The notes under the pieces were generated by a model. The model saw nothing but the letters and a program-made list of their open reading frames with translations. It was not told where the DNA came from and made no database searches. From contig CAVPTA010000010.1 in NCBI GenBank assembly GCA_963708645.1, positions 1 through 64,000 of the forward strand: 64,000 bases of DNA. Direction: 5' to 3'. The position numbers and the translations under genes were made by a program. Below are positions 55,828 through 64,000 of this stretch, in pieces. Each line of letters starts with the position of its first letter. Position 1 is the first letter of the stretch. The DNA is from RYN-133 sp963708645 (GTDB lineage Bacteria > Actinomycetota > Actinomycetes > Mycobacteriales > Jatrophihabitantaceae).

Positions 55828-57252
55828 TCAAACGCATCTACGGATTCCAGCCACTGACGTGAGTTGATCGAAACGAAAGACAAGCAAACAACGGCGCAGC
55901 GACGAGAGTGGCGCGGGGGTCGAGTTGCGTTGTTCGGTCCGGTCGGGACGTAGTCCCGAAGCGGCGAGTCCTCGCTGGTAGGCGCGGTCGCGCTGGAGGG
56001 CATGCTTCAGCGGCCGGTCAGATCGGGCGAGTTGGGGTGAGTCGTGCATGCGGTTGCGGCGTGGTCGCTGGTCGGGATCGATCCAGGCGGGTGGTATCCA
56101 GTGGGGTAGGTCGTCGAGCATGATCGAAGACCAGCCCATTTGTTCGAACAGGGCGTGGTTGGCGGTGCAGACGAGGGTGCCGTCATCGACGCAGGTTCGT
56201 CGGGTGATGGCGTAGTCGGTGACGTGATGTGCCTGGGTCCACGCCAACGGCGCATCACAACCGGGATATGAGCAGCCTTTGTCTCGGGCGAACATGGCTA
56301 GTCGTTGTTGTTCGGTGAACAACCGTTGCTGGTCTGAATACGCGGCGATCTTCTTGGTCTTGGAGAGCAGGACGAGGATGGCTTTGGCTTTCGGGTCGAG
56401 CCATCGGTCGGCGACGGCGACCGGGACCGTGTAGCCGTGCGATGTCTGCGCAACTCCGGTGCCGGCCGCGAACTCGTCCACGGTCGCGGTCAGCACCAGC
56501 GTGGTGGCGCAGCCGTTCGCGGTGGGCAGGTCGCCGGACTGGTAGAGCAGTTTCAGCGCTGTCAGTAGCGCGTCGTGGCGGCGTTGGCCCGGGGTGCGGG
56601 GGTCGCGTTCGCCGTCCGGGTCGGTGTGCGGCTTGCCGAGGGTGTCGAGCAGGGTCTCGACGTATTCGGCGGCCTCACACGTCAGTTCGCCGGCAATCGA
56701 GGCCGAGCCGTCCGGGCGGCGGTGCAGGGTCAGCGTGCGGCGCCGGTGCGCGGTTTCGATGTCACGCAACGCGCCGTCCTGATCGACGCGGGCGTAGAGG
56801 CCGGTGGCGAAGCGGGCCAGCAGGTCGGGATCGTGCTCGGCAGCGAAGTCGAGGAGCGCGGTCTCGTACAGCGGCGCCGACTGGTCGGCGAGCAGGTCGT
56901 CGATCTTGTCCGTCATCCGCACGACCGTCGCCGCGGCCCGGACCGAAATCGACCCTTCGGCCAACGCTTGCGCGGTTTGCGGGTGGGCTGCCTCGACCTG
57001 TTCTCCGATCAACGTGCGCCGCGGCATGACCGCCAGCGCCAGCCTCACCCGTCCCGCAGCGTCGTTCGCGCCGATCTTCAACGCGTCCCGCAACAGCACC
57101 GTGGTGTTCTTCGCGCCGAGATCATAGGCGAGCCGCTCGGTCTCGACCTGCGCGATCAATCCGAGCTCTTCGACGTCCAGCACCTGCTTGTGCCGCTGGA
57201 TCTCGCGCAACCGATCCAGCACTGCGGTGCCGGTCATCTGCGAGCTGCTCAC
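55828..57252 (-). CDS. DUF222/HNH endonuclease (13E12 repeat family)
   Basis: The 474-residue protein has an N-terminal DUF222 helical domain (LIAQVETERLAYDLGAKNT through MPRRTLIGEQVEAAHPQTAQAL) and a C-terminal HNH nuclease site: CSYPGCDAPLAWTQAHHVTDY, then NHALFEQMGW. The two Cys, the HH pair and the later NH are all present. This family is found in many copies in actinobacterial genomes, often with mobile-element character (13E12/REP13E12 in mycobacteria). It sits between the trp genes and lgt. The last about 60 residues are basic and poorly conserved. Confidence 0.9.
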   Translation of the reverse strand: MSSSQMTGTAVLDRLREIQRHKQVLDVEELGLIAQVETERLAYDLGAKNTTVLLRDALKIGANDAAGRVRLALAVMPRRTLIGEQVEAAHPQTAQALAEGSISVRAAATVVRMTDKIDDLLADQSAPLYETALLDFAAEHDPDLLARFATGLYARVDQDGALRDIETAHRRRTLTLHRRPDGSASIAGELTCEAAEYVETLLDTLGKPHTDPDGERDPRTPGQRRHDALLTALKLLYQSGDLPTANGCATTLVLTATVDEFAAGTGVAQTSHGYTVPVAVADRWLDPKAKAILVLLSKTKKIAAYSDQQRLFTEQQRLAMFARDKGCSYPGCDAPLAWTQAHHVTDYAITRRTCVDDGTLVCTANHALFEQMGWSSIMLDDLPHWIPPAWIDPDQRPRRNRMHDSPQLARSDRPLKHALQRDRAYQRGLAASGLRPDRTEQRNSTPAPLSSLRRCLLVFRFDQLTSVAGIRRCV

Positions 57253-57366
57253 GTGTTCGATAATACCCCTTCCGAGAAAGAAATACCAGAGTTGTGGACA
57301 GAGAATCCGTATAGATACATGGGGATTCTCGTTGCGGGCAACTGACTGCCGACCGGCCTGTCACAA

Positions 57367-57861
57367 ATGTTGCGCCAGTTACGTCGTATGGGCATGGAGA
57401 CAACTGACGAACCGCGGGCGAAGAAGCTCGCGTTCCAGGGGCTGGCCAACTCGATCGTCCGGACGCTGCTGCGGGTACCTCTGCTGTCCCGGGCGATCGG
57501 CGCGAGGCTGATGACGATCTACGTCATTGGCCGTAAGTCCGGACGCACGTATCGCATCCCTGTCGCTTACACCCGCGACGGCGATGCACTGGTCGTCGGC
57601 ACGCCGTTCGGGTGGGGCCGCAATCTGCGCACGGGCGAGGCGGTGACCATTCGGTTCAAGGGCCGACGGCGCAAGGCCGAGGTTCAGGTGATCACCGACG
57701 AGGATGGTGTGGTCGAGCAGTACGCGCTGATGTCCCGAGGCAACAAGCAGTTCGCGAAGTTCAACGGAATCGGGTTGGACGAGCACGGTGAGCCCATCGC
57801 TGCCGATTTGCGCGCAAGCTGGGCGGCCGGCGCCCGCGCGTTTCGGTTAGTGCCGCACTGA
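57367..57861 (+). CDS. Deazaflavin (F420)-dependent nitroreductase-family protein
   Basis: The protein has 164 residues from 57367, or about 157 if a start near 57388 is used. It carries the split beta-barrel signature of the Ddn family: RLMTIYVIGRKSGRTYRIPVAYTRDGDALVVGTPFG, then NLRTGEAVTIRFKGRRRKAEV. In Mycobacterium, Ddn reduces quinones and nitroimidazoles with reduced F420; other members bind fatty acids or haem. F420 use is inferred from the family. Its 3' end overlaps the following convergent gene by 15 bp. Confidence 0.85.
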   Translation: MLRQLRRMGMETTDEPRAKKLAFQGLANSIVRTLLRVPLLSRAIGARLMTIYVIGRKSGRTYRIPVAYTRDGDALVVGTPFGWGRNLRTGEAVTIRFKGRRRKAEVQVITDEDGVVEQYALMSRGNKQFAKFNGIGLDEHGEPIAADLRASWAAGARAFRLVPH

Positions 57862-58116
57862 CGGACTGGTCAAACGCGCCCGTCGTCCGGCGACTCGGTG
57901 TGCGGCGTCCATCCACGTCCAGGCAGTGGCGATCGAGAACGGCAGGGCGAGCAGGATCAGCCAGCCGAGTGCGCCCTGGGCGTGGGTCATCGACAACAAC
58001 GTGAGCCCGAACATCCAGGCGGGCGCGAGCGCAGCCAGGAACAGCGCGGTGGTCGCGTACCACGCGCGGTGCACACGAAGGGCGTCGCGATAGTCAGCCC
58101 GGGTCGTGAAGCTCAC
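57847..58116 (-). CDS. Small two-helix membrane protein
   Basis: The 89-residue protein has a short polar start (SFTTRADYRDALRVHRAW) and two membrane helices (YATTALFLAALAPAWMFGLTL and LGWLILLALPFSIATAWTWM), then a basic tail. No family was recognised. It is convergent with the nitroreductase-like gene and 86 bp from the 3' end of the quinone oxidoreductase gene on the same strand. Confidence 0.6.
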   Translation of the reverse strand: MSFTTRADYRDALRVHRAWYATTALFLAALAPAWMFGLTLLSMTHAQGALGWLILLALPFSIATAWTWMDAAHRVAGRRARLTSPSVRH

Positions 58117-58202
58117 GCGCCCATCGTGACACCGGGTCTGCCGCGCTGCTACCGACTTCTCGCAAAGCGATATCGGCGCGTGACCATCGTGAAATCACAT
58201 GA

Positions 58203-59186
58203 TCAGGGCACGATGAGCAATTTGCCCGTGGTCTCGCGGCCCTCGAGTGCCCGATAGGCCTCGGCCGCCCGGTCCAACGGGTATCTGCCGCCGATGTCGA
58301 TCTGCAACGAACCGTCGGCGATCGCCGACAAGATCTCTCCCGACCGCCACAGCAACTCGTCCCGTTCGGCGGTGAAGTGCGCCAGGGTCGGACGGGTCAG
58401 GAACAGTGATCCGCCGGAGTTGAGCCGCTGCGGGTCGACGGGCGGAACCGGTCCGCTGGCTGCGCCGAACAGGGCCAGCGTGCCGCGCCGGCGCAGCGCG
58501 GCCATCGATGCGTCGAAGGTCGCTTTGCCGACCCCGTCGTAGGCGACATGCACGCCGCCGTGCGACGCCGCGCGCACGGCCTCGGCCAGATCGGTGACCT
58601 GGTCGTAACGAATCACCGCGTCGGCACCGAGGGCCATCGCGATCTCGGCCTTCGACTCGGCGCCCACGGTTGCGACGACATGCGCACCGCGTGCCTTGCA
58701 GAGCTGGACGAGTAGCTGCCCGACGCCGCCCGCGGCCGCGTGAACCAGCACTTCGTGCCCCTCGCCGACCGCGAACACCGACGTGACGAGGTAGTGCGCG
58801 GTCATGCCCTGCAACATCGCTGCGGCGGCCTGCTCGGGCGACACTCCATCCGGGACGGGCACGACTGCGCGTGCAGCGACGGCGGTCAACGACGCCATCG
58901 CACCGCTGGCAGCCGCCGTCGCGACCAGGTCACCCACCGCGAACTCGTCCACGTCCGACCCGACTTCGGCGACCGTCCCGGCGCACTCGCCGCCGAGGAC
59001 GAACGGGGTTTCGATCGGGTACCGGCCGGTGCGCTGGTACACGTCGATGAAGTTGACCCCGGCCGCGGCGACCTCTATCACGACTTGGTCCGGCTTCGGT
59101 GTCGGTGCGGGTCGATCCTCGACCGCGAGCACCTCAGGGCCCCCGTGTGACGTGACGACCAACGCTCGGACCTGTGCTGCACCCAT
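58203..59186 (-). CDS. Zinc-independent quinone oxidoreductase (MDR superfamily)
   Basis: The start at 59186 (MGAAQVRALVVTSHGG) gives 327 residues. An N-terminal GroES-like domain (GVNFIDVYQRTGRYP, FVLGGECAGTVAEVG) is followed by a Rossmann fold with AAMLQGMTAHYLV, VLVHAAAGGVGQLLVQLCKARGA and VAYDGVGKATFDASMAALRRRG, ending TGKLLIVP. Zinc ligands of alcohol dehydrogenases are absent, which places it with NADPH:quinone reductases (QOR/zeta-crystallin). It is divergent from lgt, with 32 bp between starts. Confidence 0.93.
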   Translation of the reverse strand: MGAAQVRALVVTSHGGPEVLAVEDRPAPTPKPDQVVIEVAAAGVNFIDVYQRTGRYPIETPFVLGGECAGTVAEVGSDVDEFAVGDLVATAAASGAMASLTAVAARAVVPVPDGVSPEQAAAAMLQGMTAHYLVTSVFAVGEGHEVLVHAAAGGVGQLLVQLCKARGAHVVATVGAESKAEIAMALGADAVIRYDQVTDLAEAVRAASHGGVHVAYDGVGKATFDASMAALRRRGTLALFGAASGPVPPVDPQRLNSGGSLFLTRPTLAHFTAERDELLWRSGEILSAIADGSLQIDIGGRYPLDRAAEAYRALEGRETTGKLLIVP

Positions 59187-59218
59187 GGTCTCGACCGTAC
59201 GGCCGTTACCGTTGGGGC

Positions 59219-60181
59219 GTGCAATCGGTCGCTTACCTGCCCAGCCCCTCGCAGAGCGTGTGGCATCTCGGACCCATCCCGGTCCGGGCCTACGCACTGT
59301 GCATCGTGGCCGGCATCTTCGTGGCCCTCTGGCTGGCGGCGCGGCGTATGCGCGACCGCGGCGGAAAATCCGAGGACGTCTGGGACGTCGCCGGCTGGGC
59401 CATCGTTTTCGGCATCATCGGCGGGCGGCTCTACCACATCCTCAGCGACCCGGAGCTCTACTTCGAGGGCAAGCCCGGCACGACCCCGATCGACGCCGTC
59501 AAGATCTGGGACGGCGGCCTGGGCATCTGGGGTGCCATCGCACTCGGCACGCTCGGCGCCTGGATCGGCTGCCGCCGGAAGAAGATCTCGCTGCGCGTCT
59601 TCGCAGACGCGGCCGCGCCCGGCGTGCTGTTCGCCCAGGGCATCGGACGGTGGGGGAACTGGTTCAACAACGAGCTCTACGGTTCGGCGACGAACGTCCC
59701 GTGGAAGCTGCAGATCCACTGCCTGGACGTATCGGTCGGCCACGCACAGACGTGCCCGGGCACGACCAGCGACGTGCTCGGCTACTTCCAGCCGACCTTC
59801 CTGTACGAGTCGCTGTGGGACATCGCAATCGCCTTCGTGGTGCTCTACCTCGACCGGCGATTCCGCCTCGGCCGAGGCAATGTCATGGCCGTGTACGTCA
59901 TGGGTTACACGGCCGGACGGGTCTGGATCGAGGCGCTGCGCACCGACCACGCGAACCACATCCTCGGCCTGCGCCTGAACATCTGGACCAGCATCATCGT
60001 GTTCGTGCTCGCCCTGGTCTGGTTCGTCCGACATGGCGGATTCCACGCCGAACGTGAGCTGACCCCGTACACAGGTGAGCGCGTGCCACCGCCCGACGAC
60101 GGCGAGCCCGCAGCGTCACCCGCCGAGAACGACCGAAAGGAGGATGCAGTCGATGTCGGATCCGACGAAGGATCTGGTTGA
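59219..60181 (+). CDS. lgt: Prolipoprotein diacylglyceryl transferase
   Basis: Lgt moves diacylglycerol from phosphatidylglycerol onto the lipobox cysteine of prolipoproteins. The GTG at 59219 gives 320 residues with seven membrane helices. Blocks are LGPIPVRAYALCIVAGIF, GIIGGRLYHILSD, the signature GRWGNWFNNELYG with the essential Arg/Asn/Glu, YFQPTFLYESLWD and YTAGRVWIEALRTD. The cytoplasmic C-terminal tail is acidic. As in Mycobacterium, lgt lies downstream of trpA, but five genes are inserted here. The 3' end overlaps the next gene by 29 bp. Confidence 0.96.
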   Translation: MQSVAYLPSPSQSVWHLGPIPVRAYALCIVAGIFVALWLAARRMRDRGGKSEDVWDVAGWAIVFGIIGGRLYHILSDPELYFEGKPGTTPIDAVKIWDGGLGIWGAIALGTLGAWIGCRRKKISLRVFADAAAPGVLFAQGIGRWGNWFNNELYGSATNVPWKLQIHCLDVSVGHAQTCPGTTSDVLGYFQPTFLYESLWDIAIAFVVLYLDRRFRLGRGNVMAVYVMGYTAGRVWIEALRTDHANHILGLRLNIWTSIIVFVLALVWFVRHGGFHAERELTPYTGERVPPPDDGEPAASPAENDRKEDAVDVGSDEGSG

Positions 60182-60896
60182 CGAGCTCCCCTCAGTACCC
60201 AACCCGGAGATCCACCACGACCACCGCGACGTCAGCGGCGGCTGGTTGCGCCCGACCGTGTTCGGGATGATGGACGGGCTGGTGTCGAACTTCGCCCTGA
60301 TCGCCGGTGTCGCCGGCGCGAGCGCGTCCACCTCGCAGGTATCGCTCGCAGGCCTGGCCGGACTGGTCGGCGGCGCGTTCTCGATGGCCACCGGCGAGTA
60401 CATCTCGGTGCAGAGCCAGAACGAGTCGACGCATGCCGAACTCGAGGTCGAGCTGCACGAACTGCGCAACAACGCCGAGGCCGAGCAGGCCGAGCTCACG
60501 CAGATGTACATCTCGCGAGGCGTCGACGCCGAGACTGCGGCCAAGGTCGCCGAGCAGCTCTCGCGCGACCCCGAGCAGGCGCTGTTGATCCACGCGCAGG
60601 AGGAGCTCGGCGTCGACCCGACCCAACTGCCGAGCCCTTGGACGGCCGCGGGTTCGTCGCTCGCGTCGTTCAGCGTCGGGGCGGTGCTGCCCCTGCTGCC
60701 TTACCTGCTCGGCGCCACCACGCTCGTCATCTCGGTCGTCGTCGCCGTGCTCGCGCTGTTCCTCGCCGGCGCGTTGTCGGCCCGGTTCACCAACCGGTCC
60801 TGGGTCTTCGCGGGCACGCGGCAGCTCGCGCTCGGCGTCCTGGCCGCGGCCGTCACCTTCGGCATCGGCACCCTTTTCCACGTTTCGACGGGGTAG
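60153..60896 (+). CDS. VIT1/CCC1-family metal transporter-like protein
   Basis: The ATG at 60153 follows a strong AAAGGAGG site (60136-60143), which lies inside the lgt coding end. The 247-residue product has the VIT family pattern: RPTVFGMMDGLVSNFALIAGVAG (helix 1 with the Asp), LAGLVGGAFSMATGEYISVQSQNE, a cytoplasmic metal-binding helical domain rich in Glu (HAELEVELHELRNNAEAEQAEL) and three C-terminal helices. VIT proteins export iron or manganese from the cytosol with proton exchange. A role in metal storage or detoxification is inferred. Confidence 0.9.
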   Translation: MSDPTKDLVDELPSVPNPEIHHDHRDVSGGWLRPTVFGMMDGLVSNFALIAGVAGASASTSQVSLAGLAGLVGGAFSMATGEYISVQSQNESTHAELEVELHELRNNAEAEQAELTQMYISRGVDAETAAKVAEQLSRDPEQALLIHAQEELGVDPTQLPSPWTAAGSSLASFSVGAVLPLLPYLLGATTLVISVVVAVLALFLAGALSARFTNRSWVFAGTRQLALGVLAAAVTFGIGTLFHVSTG

Positions 60897-60960
60897 CCAC
60901 CCGGTATCGGGGGGTTAGCACCCGTTGCGGCGCGCCGGGACGTCCCGATTGAATCTCCTG

Positions 60961-63097
60961 ATGCAGCGCTGGGCACACTTCGTACTACGCCATCGCCGAT
61001 GGGTGATCGGGCTGTGGTTGCTGGTGATAGTGGTCGGTGCGGCAATCTCGAGCACCGTGTCGAACCGGCTCACCATCGACTTCTCGCTACCGGGTCAGCC
61101 GGGCACCGAGACCGCGGCCAAGATCAAGCAGCTGTTCGGCAACGGCGGCGACACGAGTCCCTACGTCGTGACGGTGACGATGCCGGCGGGGCAGAAGATC
61201 AGCGGTCACGAAGGCGAAGTCGCGAAGACCTTCGATGCCATCTCCACTGCGAACCCGCAACTGCGGGTCGTCGACGAGGCGAACACCGGCGACAAGGCGT
61301 TCCGGACGCCCAAGGACGACCGGACGGCCTATGCGCTGGTGTTCTATCGGTTCAACCCGTCGCCGACCGGAGTGCTGCCCACCGACGCCATCCACACCGC
61401 GGCGAACGCGTCCAAACCGCCCGGCGCGACCGTCGGCGTCACCGGCGAGGACGCACTCGCCGTCGGTGACCAGGGCGGCAGCGGGCCGGGCGTGCTCGGC
61501 GAGACCCTGCTCGGGGCGGTCGGCGCACTGCTCGTGCTCGCGTTCGTGTTCGGTTCGCTGCTCGCGTTCTTGCCGCTCGTCGTCGCAGCTGCCTCGATCC
61601 TCGGCACGTTCATCCTGCTGTGGCCGATCACCTACGCCACCGACGTTTCGTTCATCGTCGAATTCCTCATCGCCCTCGTCGGTCTCGGCGTCGCAATCGA
61701 CTACTCGCTGCTCGTGGTCACCCGATGGCGAGAAGAACGTGACCACGGCCGCGACAACGAGGAAGCCGTGGTCGTGGCCATGCAGACCGCCGGCCACGCA
61801 GTGCTGTTCAGCGGCGTGACGGTCGCGATCGGCCTGCTCGCGCTGATCGTGTTGCCCGTGCCCTTCATGCGCAGCATGGGCTACGGCGGCGCGCTGATCC
61901 CGCTGGCCAGCGTGATCACCACCCTTAGCCTGACGCCGGCGATCCTCGGCGGCATCGGCCCGCGTATCGACTGGCCGAAATTGCGGCACGAGAACCGCGC
62001 GAGCCGTGCGTGGAGCGGCTGGGCACGCGCCGTCGTGCGCCGCCGGTGGTTCGCGGCGGGTGCGGCGTTCGTGGCCCTGGGCGTGCTCGTCGTGGCGTTG
62101 TTCGGCGTCAAGATCGGCCAGGCGTCGTCCGGCTCGCTGGCCAGCAGCGGTCCGGCCTACGAAGCGCTGCAAGACCCTGCGCGACGGCGGGGTTTCGACG
62201 GGCGTCCTCACGCCGATCGAGGTGTTGGTCAAGAGCGACGACGCCGAGTCGACCGCAACCGCATTGGCCAAGATCGACGGCGTCGCGCACGCGTTCGTCC
62301 CCAACGGGCCGAGCAGCAACCGCGACGGTGAAAGCGTCATCGTGCTGCAACCCGCGGACGAGACCGTGAACTCCAAGACGGTCGGCGTGGTCACCCGGGT
62401 CAAGGACGCCGCCGCGAATCTGCCCGGCGTCATCGGCGTCACCGGCCTCGGCGCAGCACAGCTCGACTTCCTGCATGCCGTCTACGGCAACTTCCCGCTG
62501 ATGCTCGCGATCATCGCGGTGTTGACGTTCCTGCTTCTCGTCCGGGCGTTCCGTTCGCTGCTGCTGCCGTTGAAGGCGGTGCTGTTGAATCTGTTGTCGT
62601 TGGCCGCGACCCTCGGCGCGATGGTGCTGTTCTGGCAGGACGGCCACGGTTCGAACGCGATCTTCGGGATCGCGGCGACCGGCGCGGTCACCTTCTGGAT
62701 CCCGCTCATGGTCTTCGCGTTCTTGTTCGGACTCTCGATGGACTACGAGGTGTTCATCCTGTCGCGCGTGCGTGAGGAGTACGACGGCGCGCGGTCGACC
62801 GACGCCGCGGTGATCGAAGGGATCGGTCGCACCGGCCGGCTGGTCACCTGTGCCGCGCTCATCCTGTTCCTCGCGTTCAGTGCGCTCGCCTCAGGTCCCG
62901 GGACCGACCTGAAGACCTTGGCGACCGGACTCGGCATCGGCATCCTGCTCGACGCGACCATCGTGCGTTCGCTGCTCGTCCCGTCCCTCGTGTCGTTGTT
63001 CGGCAAGTGGAACTGGTACCTGCCGGCCGGTCTCGCCAAGCTCATGCGCGTTGCGCCGTCGACACCGCATTCCGAGCCTGCCCGCGCGCTCAGCTGA
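60961..63097 (+). CDS. MMPL-family RND transporter (one frameshift)
   Basis: The ATG at 60961 opens a protein of about 711 residues with two repeated halves, each a membrane helix, an external domain and five helices. Key blocks are DFSLPGQPGTETAAKIK, GVGVAIDYSLLVVTRWREE-like sequence in the first half (GLGVAIDYSLLVVTRW) and FGLSMDYEVFILSRVREEY in the second, each with the proton-relay D-Y pair. The frame slips near 62172. MmpL proteins export lipids or siderophores to the cell envelope; substrate unknown. The single gene lacks the MmpS partner and the long C-terminal tail of MmpL3. Confidence 0.92.
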
Positions 63098-63210
63098 GCG
63101 GCTGCGAAGCTCCGCGAGGAGTTCGCTGTGCGACGACGACCGTCGTTGACGCCCTGAAGCACGCGTGTGATTATTCGCGCGGCCATCCGGGCTGGGAGAG
63201 GGGAATCGCC

Positions 63211-63651
63211 ATGAGCATCCGTCGGAAGATTGTCGTCGCGGTCGGCGCAGGAGCTGTTGCGGTCGGCGTAGTTGCTGCCACTGCAGCGGCGAGCGCTGCG
63301 CCGGCAGCGGTCGTGAACCACACAATCAAACTCGTAGCCACACAGACCGCCTTTCATCAGTTCTCGAAGTCGAGCGCTGCCGCCGCCGAGACCGATCGCA
63401 GCCACGGCAAGGTCGTCGGCTACGACATCCTCTCTGAGACATTCACCCAATCCAGCGGTCTGATCCTCGGCTCGTTCTCCACCCAGGGCGGACAGATCTT
63501 CTTCCGGGTCCCGTTCACGAACACCAAGACCCTGCACGGCAAGCTCACCGGCGGCTCCGGGAAGTTCGCCGGGATCAACGGCACCATCGCGGCCACCAGC
63601 CTGAACAAGGCCGGCACGAAGACCGCGGTGACGATCGTCTATCACCACTGA
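63211..63651 (+). CDS. Secreted beta-barrel protein (allene oxide cyclase-like)
   Basis: The ATG at 63211 follows GAGAGGGGAA. The 146-residue product has a signal peptide (RRKIVVAVGAGAVAVGVVAA, cleavage near ASA-AP) and a single small domain. The segments TKTLHGKLTGGSGKFAGINGT and SGLILGSFSTQGG match the pattern of the allene oxide cyclase/dirigent-like barrel in actinobacterial secreted proteins, where G-G-T/S-G-x-F/Y-A-G is typical. No catalytic role can be given. Confidence 0.7.
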   Translation: MSIRRKIVVAVGAGAVAVGVVAATAAASAAPAAVVNHTIKLVATQTAFHQFSKSSAAAAETDRSHGKVVGYDILSETFTQSSGLILGSFSTQGGQIFFRVPFTNTKTLHGKLTGGSGKFAGINGTIAATSLNKAGTKTAVTIVYHH

Positions 63652-63760
63652 TCGCCGACACCGTGCAACAGCGGCGAAGATTGCGCCGCAAGTAACCTCC
63701 CGCGTCGGCGGGCGCCGGCGCTAACATCGCGGCGACCCACGACGCGGGAGGGCGGCGCAC

Positions 63761-64000
63761 ATGCGGCACGAACCTGGGCGAGTGACGCCAATTCAGTCGA
63801 AGTCGCGGCGGATCGGGCGCTCGGCATTTGCGCTCTGGGCTGCGGCGACGAGTGCGTTGCTCAGCGCGGCGGCACTCGCCGGTGCCGGGTCGGCCGTCGC
63901 TCGAGCGGGGACGATCACCTACACCGGTAAGACCGTCCTCATCCCGACCGCGACGCTGAAGAACCAGCTGCAGTCGGTGTCGAAGAACCGCGCGACCTAG
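63761..64000 (+). CDS. Short secreted protein at window end
   Basis: The ATG at 63761 follows CGGGAGGGC. The 79-residue product has a basic start, a hydrophobic signal-like segment (FALWAAATSALLSAAALAGAG) and a brief mature part with GTITYTGKTVLIPTATLKN. It stops at TAG in the last three bases of the window. It may be a complete small protein or a longer one cut by a frameshift; no family was recognised. Confidence 0.45.
   Translation: MRHEPGRVTPIQSKSRRIGRSAFALWAAATSALLSAAALAGAGSAVARAGTITYTGKTVLIPTATLKNQLQSVSKNRAT

Overview
The window joins two very different DNAs. Bases 1 to about 2370 are AT-rich and look like animal nuclear DNA. They hold a pyrimidine microsatellite, a short element with inverted terminal repeats, and the 3' part of a gene for a MYND zinc-finger protein with two GT-AG introns of 48-50 bp. 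Introns this short and the codon use fit a small invertebrate such as a bdelloid rotifer, but the sequence does not prove that. From about 2371 to 64000 the DNA is high-GC and bacterial, and carries a conserved block of an actinobacterial chromosome. Diagnostic features include the mraY-murD-ftsW-murG-murC-ftsQ-ftsZ-yggS-sepF-yggT-divIVA order, an ileS T-box leader, GTG starts, a PriA-type HisA, and a his/trp/lgt order like that of Mycobacterium. No ribosomal RNA or tRNA gene was seen.

Layout of the bacterial part. 2.4-8.9 kb: 3' end of mraY, then murD, ftsW, murG, murC and ftsQ (peptidoglycan precursors and divisome). 9.0-10.0 kb: a PadR regulator with its HAAS-type membrane partner, inserted between ftsQ and ftsZ. 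10.0-10.4 kb: two hairpin repeats and the ftsZ upstream region. 10.4-15.3 kb: ftsZ, yggS, sepF, yggT, divIVA/wag31 and a membrane protein with three copies of a YHxxxC...CxxC domain. 15.3-21.5 kb: ileS with T-box (minus strand), a lysine/alanine-rich DksA-like protein, lspA and an rluD-type pseudouridine synthase. 21.5-28.1 kb: a GT20 trehalose-phosphate synthase-like gene, convergent otsB, an L,D-transpeptidase lipoprotein and dnaE. 28.1-37.2 kb, mainly minus strand: an ABC-2 exporter, a PadR regulator, membrane proteins, a LON-domain protein, a GGDEF-EAL protein and an S8 protease with a tryptophan-rich repeat tail. 37.3-42.8 kb: hisD, hisC, hisB, hisH, a small membrane protein, priA/hisA and hisF. 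42.7-48.2 kb: a separate insert holding an MFS transporter, a maleylpyruvate isomerase-like protein, a membrane protein, a two-component system and a metallo-beta-lactamase-fold hydrolase. 48.2-55.3 kb: hisI, trpE, a Trp-associated membrane protein, trpC, two envelope proteins, trpB and trpA. 55.3-64 kb: a GNAT acetyltransferase, a DUF222-HNH endonuclease, a deazaflavin-type nitroreductase, a quinone oxidoreductase, lgt, a VIT-family protein, an MMPL transporter and two small secreted proteins.

Many genes carry single-base frameshifts, and in most of them both sides of the break keep recognisable family sequence. The breaks crowd into 2.4-6.7 kb and also occur in the animal-like gene. This looks like low-coverage long-read consensus rather than biological decay. 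The simplest reading is a chimeric contig: an actinobacterium living with, or eaten by, an invertebrate, joined to host DNA during library preparation or assembly. A real transfer is possible but would need a read spanning about 2370. The biology most worth following is regulatory and structural: a near-leaderless PadR promoter with an operator over its start codon, a 68-bp near-perfect palindrome after hisH, a candidate Trp-codon leader before trpB, the triple YHxxxC protein beside divIVA, and a DksA-like protein missing one zinc cysteine.
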